Origin: Methanospirillum stamsii
Lineage (GTDB): Archaea > Halobacteriota > Methanomicrobia > Methanomicrobiales > Methanospirillaceae
Direction of reading: 5' to 3'
NCBI RefSeq assembly: GCF_046244385.1
Contig: NZ_CP176366.1
Span: 496,001 to 560,000, forward strand
DNA: 64,000 nucleotides
In this document: positions 17,882 through 25,899 of the stretch, in pieces
Layout: each line of letters begins with the position of its first letter
How positions within the stretch are numbered: the stretch's first letter is position 1
Made by a program: the position numbers and the translations under genes
The notes under the pieces: model-generated
The model's database searches: none
What the model saw: the letters and a program-made list of their open reading frames with translations, nothing else
Told to the model about the DNA's origin: nothing

Positions 17882-18197
17882 CCTCTTCTCCGGTTACAAT
17901 ACGGACAACCTGAAGAACTGCTGCATTGACATTCTTCTCTCCCTTGGACCGCAGGTTTGATACTTCATTCTCCGCTTCCGACATCACGAAGAGAAGTTCC
18001 TTCCGTAATATTTCTTCTTCTTTCTCCCGTTCACTTCGAAGCCGGGTCTCGGCATCTGAAAGACGAACGGAAAATCGTTCTTCTCCTTCGCGCTTTGCTT
18101 CTTCCATCGCGAGTTTCATGCGATGTCGTGCAGTTTCGATCAGGTTGACTGCTTCTTTTTCAGCTTCTTTAATCTGATCAATCTCACGAAGATCCAT
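17856..18197 (-). CDS. atpH: A-type ATP synthase subunit H, copy 2
   Basis: Peripheral-stalk subunit H (113 aa), nearly all charged coiled coil, ending GEKNVNAAVLQVVRIVTGEE. It starts MDLREIDQIKEAEKEAV and overlaps the start of atpI. Slightly longer than copy 1, with an acidic tail. Confidence 0.88.
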   Translation of the reverse strand: MDLREIDQIKEAEKEAVNLIETARHRMKLAMEEAKREGEERFSVRLSDAETRLRSEREKEEEILRKELLFVMSEAENEVSNLRSKGEKNVNAAVLQVVRIVTGEEDVLSSSNE

Positions 18198-18226
18198 ATT
18201 TCCCTAAATAATACTATTCCCCCTGC

Positions 18227-18340
18227 TCATTTATCAATTGTTATATGATAGCAGATGAGAACAAAGAGGAGGATGAGGGCAAAAAAAGAGCATTCGCCTG
18301 AAAGAAAGGACGGAATTATATCATCGGATCCACATCCCAT
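18227..18340 (-). CDS. Candidate tiny membrane protein before atpH copy 2
   Basis: A 37-aa ORF read from the sequence: ATG at 18340, TGA at 18227-18229. It begins MGCGSDDIIPSFLSGE, then has one hydrophobic helix (FFALILLFVLICYHI). There is no clear ribosome site and it overlaps the preceding tiny ORF by 20 nt in another frame. It ends 29 nt before atpH. Bacterial Na+ N-ATPase operons carry small membrane proteins (AtpQ, AtpR), but no similarity is claimed. Chance is a real possibility. Confidence 0.3.
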   Translation of the reverse strand: MGCGSDDIIPSFLSGECSFFALILLFVLICYHITIDK

Positions 18341-18461
18341 GATATAACGAGAGAAAAATCACCATGAGAACCACAGGAACTGCAAGATGAATTGTAAAGG
18401 CGATGACTTCCATACAATACTGCACAAATTTTGAGGTCTTTTCATAATTCCTTACGTGCAT
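18321..18461 (-). CDS. Candidate tiny membrane protein at head of ATP synthase operon 2
   Basis: A 46-aa ORF (ATG 18461, TGA 18321-18323) starting MHVRNYEKTSKF with one hydrophobic helix (EVIAFTIHLAVPVVLMVIFL). If transcription starts about 25 nt after the TATA-like element near 18467-18475, the first ATG would be excluded and the internal ATG at 18413 (30 aa) would be used. It occupies the place held in operon 1 by the 55-aa gene, but is not similar to it. Low confidence. Confidence 0.3.
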   Translation of the reverse strand: MHVRNYEKTSKFVQYCMEVIAFTIHLAVPVVLMVIFLSLYHGMWIR

Positions 18462-18466
18462 GTATA

Positions 18467-18475
18467 GTTATATTT
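18467..18475 (-). promoter_or_regulatory. TATA-like box of ATP synthase operon 2
   Basis: AAATATAAC on the minus strand, in the gap between the DUF362 gene and the tiny ORFs, is the best TATA-like candidate for operon 2. It leaves a leader of ~250 nt before atpH. Inferred by eye. Confidence 0.3.
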
Positions 18476-18511
18476 ACAAAATGGAATATACCCTTTCCTC
18501 TCCCCGGATAA

Positions 18512-19621
18512 TTACAATTCCACCAGCGAATAATCCTTTGAGCCAAGGCCAATAGAATGACCATATTCAACAATATGTCTTCCCTCAACATATTCCCATA
18601 CTCCGGTGAATTTATTCTCCCCGGGTTCATGGTGACAATGAAGAGATGAGCATTCAAGACCTTTTTCAGCATTAATCAGGTCAAGAGCAGCGGCATCAAT
18701 TGCCACCGGATCAGTCGACGCTAAAAAACCGATATCGGGGACTATTGGTGAGTCACTCCAGGGGACACAATCGCAATCGGGGGTTATATCGGTTAAAAAA
18801 CTAATATACAAAACTTTTTCCTTAAGACCGGCAACTGCCCCTAATGCATATTCAGCCATTCGTTCAAGAAAAACCGGAACATCCCGCTTCCACATGAAAG
18901 AGATGGCATGTTCCGGACAGACCTGGAGACAGGCAGAACACCCGTAACAAATGGATTTATCAACAAATGCTTTCTCATTTTTCATACTGATTGCCTGGAA
19001 GGGACACTGGGTTAAACAGTAACCACACCCGATACAATCAGCATCACACACTTCAGCCTGCATTCCCTGGTGCTGATCACGTTTTCCTAATGGGGGAGCA
19101 CAGCCCATGGCCAGGTTTTTTATCGCTCCGCCAAATCCGGCAAGAGCATGCCCTTTCACATGGCTAAGGACAATCATTGCCTGCGAATCCAGTATATCAC
19201 GGGCAATTTTTACCGATGAAAAATGCTTTCCCCTGATAGGAACTTCAGCATAATTATTACCAGTAAGACCATCGGCAATGATGACCGGTGCATCTACAAC
19301 CGCATACGCAAATCCATGTCTTATCGCAGTAATAATGTGGTCAGCTGAATTATGCCTTGAACCAATGTACATCGTGTTGGTATCGGTGAGAAATGGTTTT
19401 CCAGATATGTTTCTGACTAAGTCCACTATCTGCCGGACATACACCGGCTTTATAAATGTATCATTCCCTAACTCCCCGAAATGAAGTTTAATTGCTGTTA
19501 GATCACCTTCATTGATGATTCGAAGCAGACCTGCACTTTCACAGAGCCGAACAATTTTCTTCGCATTATTCTCTTCTGGACTTTTGATCCTCATCCTTGC
19601 AAGATAAACTATACTGGACAT
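18512..19621 (-). CDS. DUF362 protein with two [4Fe-4S] ferredoxin clusters
   Basis: A 369-aa protein with an N-terminal/middle DUF362 domain and two ferredoxin motifs at about 190-245: CDADCIGCGYCLTQCP and CYGCSACLQVCP. A conserved LSHVKGHALAGFGGAIKNLAMG block and SDPVAIDAAALDL are typical of DUF362 proteins. It is presumably an iron-sulfur protein for electron transfer or cofactor chemistry; its substrate is unknown. The ATG at 19621 (MSSIVYLARMR) follows GGAAGAG; an ATG 15 codons upstream has no ribosome site. It is 50 nt ahead of the ATP synthase operon 2 leader. Confidence 0.88.
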   Translation of the reverse strand: MSSIVYLARMRIKSPEENNAKKIVRLCESAGLLRIINEGDLTAIKLHFGELGNDTFIKPVYVRQIVDLVRNISGKPFLTDTNTMYIGSRHNSADHIITAIRHGFAYAVVDAPVIIADGLTGNNYAEVPIRGKHFSSVKIARDILDSQAMIVLSHVKGHALAGFGGAIKNLAMGCAPPLGKRDQHQGMQAEVCDADCIGCGYCLTQCPFQAISMKNEKAFVDKSICYGCSACLQVCPEHAISFMWKRDVPVFLERMAEYALGAVAGLKEKVLYISFLTDITPDCDCVPWSDSPIVPDIGFLASTDPVAIDAAALDLINAEKGLECSSLHCHHEPGENKFTGVWEYVEGRHIVEYGHSIGLGSKDYSLVEL

Positions 19622-19674
19622 GACTACTCTTCCGGGAACATGGGTGAGCCAGATATATGAATCCAATTATTCCC

Positions 19675-20595
19675 TTATGTCAAAAGAAGTACGCCAATAA
19701 CCGGAATAGTAACAAGTGACAACAAGGTAGAGATAAAAACCCCTTTTGAAGCCAGTTCTGCGTTAACACCATATTCTTCGGAGAGAAGAACCGTATTCGC
19801 GGCAACCGGCATGGCTGCAAGAAGAACAGAAACTCCAATCAATAACGGATCAGAAGTAAAAAACCTGATAATGAGAAGAACAATTATTGGAATTACGAGC
19901 AGTCTAAACCCGGATATTGCCCAAATCCTGATGTCAGAGATCATATCATAAACCGGAAGAGGTGCTAAAAATGTCCCGATAACTATCATGGCAAGAGGGG
20001 TGGTAATGTCCCCGAGCAGTGATATGGATTCATTTAAGGGTGACGGGATGGTAAGTCCGGTGCCAAGTAGAAACAAACCGATAAATGAAGCAATCAGTCC
20101 GGGAGTGATGATTCGTTTTACATCCGGATGACTGGCAAGATCAGGACGAAGGAGGAACACTCCGATTGTAAAGACCAAAAACCCAAAAGGTAGATTTATC
20201 AGAGTCACATAAAATACTGACTCTTCTCCAAACATTGCAAATGCTACTGGGTATCCCATGAAACCGAGATTTGAAAAAATGAGCATGAACCTCATAACTC
20301 CTGTTTCAAAAAGGGAACCCTTGAAAAAATACGGGACTAATACTGCAATAGTAAATGATACTGCATACACCACGATCTCAATCAAAAGAAGAATTTTCAT
20401 TGAATGAATAAGTCCGGAAGATAACGGGACCTGCATACTCTCCAGGATAAGACAGGGAATAGACACATTCACCAGGAGTGAGGAGAGACCGGATGCTCCA
20501 CTCCGTGATAAGTAGCCAACCCGGTATGCGATAAAACCGACACCTATCAGAATGAAGAGTGTAAAAATACTTGATGCTACCGGAAAAAAATCCAT
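19675..20595 (-). CDS. AEC (auxin efflux carrier) family permease
   Basis: A 306-aa integral membrane protein with about ten helices in two five-helix halves, as in the AEC/BASS-like fold. The start (SSIFTLFILIGVGFIAYRVG), NVSIPCLILESM in helix 2 and AAMPVAANTVLLSEEYG in the second half are family features. Substrates of this family include organic acids and amino acids; none can be assigned here. It ends 53 nt before the DUF362 gene and may be cotranscribed. Confidence 0.85.
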   Translation of the reverse strand: MDFFPVASSIFTLFILIGVGFIAYRVGYLSRSGASGLSSLLVNVSIPCLILESMQVPLSSGLIHSMKILLLIEIVVYAVSFTIAVLVPYFFKGSLFETGVMRFMLIFSNLGFMGYPVAFAMFGEESVFYVTLINLPFGFLVFTIGVFLLRPDLASHPDVKRIITPGLIASFIGLFLLGTGLTIPSPLNESISLLGDITTPLAMIVIGTFLAPLPVYDMISDIRIWAISGFRLLVIPIIVLLIIRFFTSDPLLIGVSVLLAAMPVAANTVLLSEEYGVNAELASKGVFISTLLSLVTIPVIGVLLLT

Positions 20596-20754
20596 ATGAC
20601 CTGCTTTTGAGAGATGAATGAAATCCTCGTGATAGTCTTTTCCTAAATTTCTGTCGCGAATATATTATTTTACTTCTATGGTCAAGAGTCCATTCATCAC
20701 CATCAGGCATAACCTGGGTTCATGAGAGGGGAATTATCTTCTTTTCTTAAAGTC

Positions 20755-20777
20755 CATAGGTAAATGGAATACCTATG
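20755..20777 (+). promoter_or_regulatory. Perfect inverted repeat over the lemA start codon
   Basis: CATAGGTA (20755-20762) and TACCTATG (20770-20777) are exact reverse complements with a 7-nt loop. The right arm contains the ATG at 20775 and the left arm the AGGT that could serve as ribosome site. In mRNA this 8-bp stem would hide the start; in DNA it could be an operator. Seen directly; function inferred. Confidence 0.5.
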
Positions 20778-21332
20778 ATTGAATGGATAATCATCGGGGT
20801 TATAATCCTCGTTGTAATCGGACTCATCGTCTGGTTCATATCACTGTATAATCGATTTTTTGCCTTAAAAAATTCATATGAGGCCACGATGGGCCAGATA
20901 AAGGTGGCCCTGAAAAAACGTCTGGATATGATTGACCAGCTCCTGGGCGCAGTAAAGAGTTATGCAGCATTTGAACAGGAGACCTTTGAACGAGTTACCG
21001 CAATGCGGAGTCAAGTGGGATCAGCAGGAAGCGGCGATATCCCTGCCCTTGAAGCTGAATCCAGATCAATTCTGGGCAGGCTATTTGCGGTTATGGAAAA
21101 TTATCCTGATCTGAAGACTCAGCAGACGGTATCTGACCTTATGGGTAGCGTAAAAAATGTTGAAGATGAGATAGCCAGGCAGCGATATACCTGTAATAAT
21201 ATTGCAGAGCAGTTTAATACGATGGTCGACACCATCCCTTCGAATTTTGTTGCGGGGATAGCCGGCCTTTCCAAATTAGAATACCTGGAGTTCGAAGAAG
21301 AGATAAACAAAAGACCTGAAATCTCCTTTTAA
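20775..21332 (+). CDS. LemA family membrane protein
   Basis: A 185-aa protein with one N-terminal membrane helix (residues 3-24) and a helical-bundle domain. The LemA pattern is clear: LYNRFFALKNSYEATMGQI, ALKKRLDMIDQLLGAVKSYA, and a late YNT-like segment (AEQFNTMVDTIPSNFVAGI). The function of LemA proteins is not settled. It is convergent with the diadenylate cyclase gene, 6 nt apart. Confidence 0.92.
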   Translation: MIEWIIIGVIILVVIGLIVWFISLYNRFFALKNSYEATMGQIKVALKKRLDMIDQLLGAVKSYAAFEQETFERVTAMRSQVGSAGSGDIPALEAESRSILGRLFAVMENYPDLKTQQTVSDLMGSVKNVEDEIARQRYTCNNIAEQFNTMVDTIPSNFVAGIAGLSKLEYLEFEEEINKRPEISF

Positions 21333-21334
21333 TC

Positions 21335-21340
21335 TTTTTT
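21335..21340 (+). terminator. Oligo-T end after lemA
   Basis: A TTTT and then TTTTTT run follows the lemA stop, fitting the oligo-U ends of archaeal transcripts. The opposite gene ends here too. Confidence 0.3.
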
Positions 21341-22673
21341 AACAGGTCTCAAAAATTATCCGGCCTTTGGCCATAATCCGGACCTGACCGCCACTTTCAG
21401 AAACTACAATTCCAATAGCTCTTGTTTCCTGGGTTATTGCTGCAACAGACACGTGTCTTGTTCCGAATCCTTTTGATAATTTTACTTTGCTGGTATCTAT
21501 CGAGATATATCTGCCTGCAGCTTCCACCGTTCCATCCTCACGGATAACAAATGCACCATCGAGGAGAGAGAGTTCCTTGATATTCTCCCGCATATCAGCA
21601 TTGGTAATTAACCTTTCAGAGGGCTTGTGCCCGGCAAGAGGGTTCAGTATTAACTGACGTGACCGTTCCAGGACTGCGTCACTGTCTCCAAGGACAAAAG
21701 CAGTCCCCACAGCTTTACCCTCTCGTCCTTCCCGGGCAATTTCTATCGCAAGTTTTAGTACCTGTATCAGGATATTACGATCTCCATAGTAACATTTCAT
21801 CACCTGATCCGCAATATGAGTCAGATCTTTCTCGGAGACAGGCCCTGAAGAGGACCGGGAAATAACACCGGTTCCGTGTTCAGGAAGTCGGCTTCTGATA
21901 TGATAAATGACAAGACCGCTGATAACCAGACCTCCTACCCCGATGCCAATGAGAATCCAGAATAGCGGAGTTGACATGAAGGGTATTTCACCATTCATCC
22001 CAGGAGGGAGCATTCCGGGAGTAATATTTACGGTCAGATTAGATGCAGTAATATTTTCTCTTGATGAAAAAAACTGGGGATCAATCGTCAGTAAAAACCG
22101 GTATGAATCATATGCCTCATCATACATCCCCTGTTTTTCATAACAGACCGCACGGTGATACCAGGCATCGACATAATATGGCTCCCGGGCAATTGCTTTT
22201 TCAAACTCTGTCAAGGCTGCTGCACAATTACCAACATCCGCATATGCCCTTCCCCATTGGTAATACGTTTCAGCGGTTTCATTATTCCCGGTACCAACTG
22301 GAGTTTCGGTAAGTGTAGGAGTTACAGAGGTAACCACAGGCCGGGGAGAGGGTAACTGGACCGGAGTCTCTCCGGGAGTTCCTGTGGGTTTAGGCGTATT
22401 GTCAACCGGAGGCTTTACTTCGGGTTCCTTGGTATGAATTGGAGCAATCGTCGCTTTTAATGATGGTTCCTCAACAGGAAGCGAAGATGTAACTACCGGT
22501 GTTGCCAGAGTTGTAACTGTAGTTGTGACCGTATCAGCAGAACATGCCTGAATTCCGATAAAACCTGCCAAAACCAGAATAAACACCATCAGGCACCGGT
22601 ACCAGAAGATGGTGTTCATAGTAATATTAAGGTGCTGATAACTGATAAATGTGTAACCGGAAGGACGTGTCAT
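21339..22673 (-). CDS. Membrane diadenylate cyclase with outer TPR domain
   Basis: A 444-aa protein. Order: N-terminal signal/anchor helix (about 24-44), a Thr/Pro-rich linker (45-130), TPR repeats (about 133-205, TYYQWGRAYADVGNCAAALTEF), a membrane helix (about 233-258), then a cytoplasmic DAC (DisA_N) domain. In that domain GTAFVLGD, LLDGAFVI (DGA 372-374) and GTRHVS (404-409) are the ATP-binding/catalytic motifs, followed by IGIVVSES. It should make cyclic di-AMP from two ATP. The known archaeal enzyme DacZ is soluble; this form suggests control from outside. The start is uncertain: an ATG at 22619 directly before the signal is also good. Confidence 0.85.
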   Translation of the reverse strand: MTRPSGYTFISYQHLNITMNTIFWYRCLMVFILVLAGFIGIQACSADTVTTTVTTLATPVVTSSLPVEEPSLKATIAPIHTKEPEVKPPVDNTPKPTGTPGETPVQLPSPRPVVTSVTPTLTETPVGTGNNETAETYYQWGRAYADVGNCAAALTEFEKAIAREPYYVDAWYHRAVCYEKQGMYDEAYDSYRFLLTIDPQFFSSRENITASNLTVNITPGMLPPGMNGEIPFMSTPLFWILIGIGVGGLVISGLVIYHIRSRLPEHGTGVISRSSSGPVSEKDLTHIADQVMKCYYGDRNILIQVLKLAIEIAREGREGKAVGTAFVLGDSDAVLERSRQLILNPLAGHKPSERLITNADMRENIKELSLLDGAFVIREDGTVEAAGRYISIDTSKVKLSKGFGTRHVSVAAITQETRAIGIVVSESGGQVRIMAKGRIIFETC

Positions 22674-22749
22674 TTTGAGTATTAATATAGTTTACAGTCC
22701 TGATTCCGAATAAACACAAGAATTATCAGGATATATAAAAAATTTATTT

Positions 22750-24813
22750 TCAATCAAACCCTGCGATGATCGTATGATCCCGTGTTACGTTTATAAACTG
22801 ATATTCAGGTGTAGCATTTACGGCTGATCCATCGATGAGCAGATAATCAACCTCATGGCCTTCATACGGAGTCATAACAAAAGTGATGTTACCCTCCGCC
22901 ATAACTTCTATCGTTCCTTCCGGAAAAATCGCTCCTCCCGGTCCTGCATATGCGGTGATGGTATATCCGGGAACTAGCCCGCCATCTGCTGTATTTACCA
23001 TAACCATTGACTCAATACCTGAACTGTTTTCTGCTCCGGCATCTTTGGGCAGGTATGTCAGCACAGGTGGAATTACCATAGTAGGGGTAGTATTAACCGA
23101 TTCAATCACAGGAGGACTCACATTCGAACCATCAAATGGTTCGGTGAGATTTGACAACTGTAGGATGGTTGCTCCGGGGTTTTCCGGAGAGACTGCTGCT
23201 GGTTCATTGGTATTTATTACCACCGTTTCATCTGCTGCAGGATACCTGGAAATTGTTCCGGCTCCAATCGTCCTGGTATCATCCATTATCTTCCATGAGG
23301 AATACAGAGACATGTCTGCGGGTACCGGAACGGAGAGGGTAGAAGTGAGTACCGTATCAAGGTTTACTTCAGTTCCAGCACTGGTCAGAAGGATCACCTG
23401 GTTCCCCGGTGTAAGGCCGGTAAAAAGAAGGTAACCGTTTTTCACCGGAGAAATGTTTGTTACAGAATCATTGTCTACGATCTGACTTGTGTTATTACCA
23501 GCTTCTTCTTTGACACGGACAACTTCTGATCCCAAGGCAGAGAATGCTGACTCACCATCAACATATTCATTCTGAACCGGAGTTAAGGGGAGAGCAATTT
23601 CTGCTTCGGTAACATTTTCACTGAGAATTTTATCCGAAGGAATCTCACTGACCTCCTCGGAATCATTTGTTCCGGTCAGGTTACCATCAGAAACAGTCTG
23701 GTTTTCTGCTTCTATACTTGCAACAGGCTCAACAGGTTCAGGAGTTGGAGCGGGATAATTCTTCTCGGTGTTAGTAAGGGGGAGGTAATCAATATTGTAG
23801 GAATTTATTTCGTATGGTTTATCCCCGATACCAAATCCGTCTTCATCATCTACAGTGTCAGAATAACCTTCAAGTCCTGGAGCAGAACCCCAGTAATTAC
23901 CACCCATATACGGGCCGCCAAGGATATTCACACCTACTTCAAGAGTCGTGTTCCAGGTTATATCACTGCTGATTTCATCAACTGAGATGTTTTCCACTGA
24001 TCCAAAGTAATTATTATAAATATCAGCACCGGTCACTCCATTTCCAATAACTACAACAGGTCCGGTTTCAGTCTTTGAAAAGTTATTATCGGTGATGGTT
24101 GAATCCCTGGAATTTTCAATCTTCAGTGCAGCGTACTTGTTATCACTGACACTGTTTTTTACCATGCTAAATCCGGATGAATCGGTAACCTCTATTCCGT
24201 ATACATCACATGAATTGACATTATTGTCGGAAAGTGAAACATCAACAGTATTGGCAACCAGAATCCCGGCCCCATTGTCCTTGACATTATTTTTCGTAAG
24301 GGTGACCTTATTTGAATTCTGTTCAATATTTATTGCCGTAGAACAATCCCGGATCATATTGTCGACCAATTGGATAACATCAGAATACTCAATATGGATG
24401 CCGGTCAGACAATCGATGATATCAAGGTTTGTTACCTCATTCCTGTCACCTTCCTGGCCTTTGACATACTGGTAACTGACTGCTGAATTCCAGTCCTCAA
24501 GTTTCAGGTTTTTAACGGTAACATTAGTAATGGAACCTCCGTACTTGTTGACATATACCCCGACAGATTTGTCACGAAGATCTCCTCCGAGGAAATGACC
24601 CTGACCGTCAAGAACAACATCAGAACATTCGATTTTTATTCCGTATACATCAGTAAGTCCCCTCGCATCTTCTGTCAGTTCGTATGTTCCCGGAGATGTT
24701 ATTACAGCAGGAGCGACTATTGGTTGGGCTGCTCCAAAAGCACACATTAATACGAGTATCACCAGGATTGAAAGACCCTGGAGATATATTTTTTTCTTAC
24801 ACATATCAAACAC
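22750..24813 (-). CDS. Secreted beta-helix (NosD/CASH-like) surface protein
   Basis: A 687-aa exported protein. It has a signal peptide (about 9-30, LQGLSILVILVLMCAFGAAQ), a right-handed parallel beta-helix of NosD/CASH type (about 50-340) with repeats such as NTVDVSLSDNNVNSCDVYGI, and the usual closing YSDTVDDEDGFGIGDKPYEI near 315. A low-complexity Thr/Pro/Glu linker follows, then a C-terminal 'bacterial repeat' domain (about 620-687, GYTITAYAGPGGAIFPEGTI). No C-terminal anchor is seen. Probably a cell-surface or sheath-associated protein; ligand unknown. The ATG three codons downstream (MCKKK) is an alternative start. Confidence 0.85.
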   Translation of the reverse strand: MFDMCKKKIYLQGLSILVILVLMCAFGAAQPIVAPAVITSPGTYELTEDARGLTDVYGIKIECSDVVLDGQGHFLGGDLRDKSVGVYVNKYGGSITNVTVKNLKLEDWNSAVSYQYVKGQEGDRNEVTNLDIIDCLTGIHIEYSDVIQLVDNMIRDCSTAINIEQNSNKVTLTKNNVKDNGAGILVANTVDVSLSDNNVNSCDVYGIEVTDSSGFSMVKNSVSDNKYAALKIENSRDSTITDNNFSKTETGPVVVIGNGVTGADIYNNYFGSVENISVDEISSDITWNTTLEVGVNILGGPYMGGNYWGSAPGLEGYSDTVDDEDGFGIGDKPYEINSYNIDYLPLTNTEKNYPAPTPEPVEPVASIEAENQTVSDGNLTGTNDSEEVSEIPSDKILSENVTEAEIALPLTPVQNEYVDGESAFSALGSEVVRVKEEAGNNTSQIVDNDSVTNISPVKNGYLLFTGLTPGNQVILLTSAGTEVNLDTVLTSTLSVPVPADMSLYSSWKIMDDTRTIGAGTISRYPAADETVVINTNEPAAVSPENPGATILQLSNLTEPFDGSNVSPPVIESVNTTPTMVIPPVLTYLPKDAGAENSSGIESMVMVNTADGGLVPGYTITAYAGPGGAIFPEGTIEVMAEGNITFVMTPYEGHEVDYLLIDGSAVNATPEYQFINVTRDHTIIAGFD

Positions 24814-24831
24814 CTAAATCCCCTTTTTAAT

Positions 24832-24851
24832 TTCTCAGGCAAACCTGAGAA
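24832..24851 (-). promoter_or_regulatory. Hairpin in the leader of the beta-helix protein gene
   Basis: TTCTCAGG and CCTGAGAA form a perfect 8-bp stem with a 4-nt loop, 18 nt before the ATG at 24813. It could shape the 5' leader of the surface protein mRNA. The remaining gap up to 25044 is AT-rich and shows nothing else convincing. Confidence 0.4.
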
Positions 24852-25044
24852 GAATTCCCTACCTTTTACGTATATGCAAGACACCCTATAAGGTTCTCGA
24901 TAAATTCACACTAATCAAGGGTATTTACTTCACATGACCATAAAAATTCAATGAAAAAGTAAAGAACAGATACAGGAATATTATTTAGAAATTTGAATAT
25001 TTTAACGAAAATCTCGCCATATTAGGTTGTTTTAACATATTTAA

Positions 25045-25899
25045 TCACAGTGCAAGCATTCTTGCTATTTTTACATTATCAAGGTCTCCGCGCCGATCAT
25101 CAACCGGAGTTTCACAAATACAGGGAATGCCCTGAAGCCCGGGAGCATGGAGTATAGAACGTATCCCTTCTTCTCCTATCTTCCCCAGTCCGATGTGTTC
25201 ATGCCGGTCAAGCCCGCTTCCGAGATCCGCTTTTGCATCATTAAGATGGATAAGTTTGAGATTTGAAAGGCCAATTAGGTCTTCAAAAAGATCTGTCACC
25301 TCTCCTATGGATTCTTCATTGCGTAGATCATATCCGGCTGCAAACGCATGACAGGTATCAAAACATACACCAATCCGGGAGGGATCATGACACCTTCCAA
25401 TAACATCAGAGATGTCTTCAAGGGCACTTCCAACAGAATGTGCCTCTCCGGCTGTATTTTCCAGGAGAATTGTGGTTTTTCCCGGAATAGTCTCAAGAGC
25501 AGTGTTAAGGGCAGATGCTACCCTCACCCTTCCATGTTCCGGATCATCGACTGCATGACCAAGATGAGTTACGAGATATGGAATGGTGAGTGTTTCACAT
25601 CGCTCAAGTTCAAGACAAAAACCCTGAATTGATTTCTCATACATTGCCGGATTATCGCCAGCCAGATTGGGGAGGTATGACACATGGGCAAAAACGATAC
25701 CTGGTGCATAGAGGTGTAAAGCATGAGCAAATGCCTCTGCATCACTGGGTGAAATCGGTTTTGCCTTCCATCCTCTCGGATTTTTCGTGAAAAGCTGAAA
25801 ACAATCGCATTCACGCTCCTTTGCCCGGTCAAATGAAAAAAGGAGTGAACCGGATATTGAAACATGGACCCCTACCTTAAGGGAACTTTTTTTATTCAT
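25045..25899 (-). CDS. nfo: Endonuclease IV (AP endonuclease)
   Basis: A 284-aa TIM-barrel DNA repair enzyme that cuts the backbone 5' to abasic sites. Family motifs: VGVHVSISGSLLFSFDRA, LENTAGEAHSVGS, GVCFDTCHAFAAGYDL and LIHLNDAKADLGSGLDRHEHIG, which include the His, Asp and Glu ligands of the trinuclear zinc site. Its ATG overlaps the aldehyde dehydrogenase stop (ATGA), so the two are cotranslated, though no functional link is obvious. Confidence 0.95.
   Translation of the reverse strand: MNKKSSLKVGVHVSISGSLLFSFDRAKERECDCFQLFTKNPRGWKAKPISPSDAEAFAHALHLYAPGIVFAHVSYLPNLAGDNPAMYEKSIQGFCLELERCETLTIPYLVTHLGHAVDDPEHGRVRVASALNTALETIPGKTTILLENTAGEAHSVGSALEDISDVIGRCHDPSRIGVCFDTCHAFAAGYDLRNEESIGEVTDLFEDLIGLSNLKLIHLNDAKADLGSGLDRHEHIGLGKIGEEGIRSILHAPGLQGIPCICETPVDDRRGDLDNVKIARMLAL

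Noticed and set aside
1..18197. Recent tandem duplication of the ATP synthase operon
   Set aside because: Copies differ throughout, including rotor hairpin number, P-loop and subunit C architecture.
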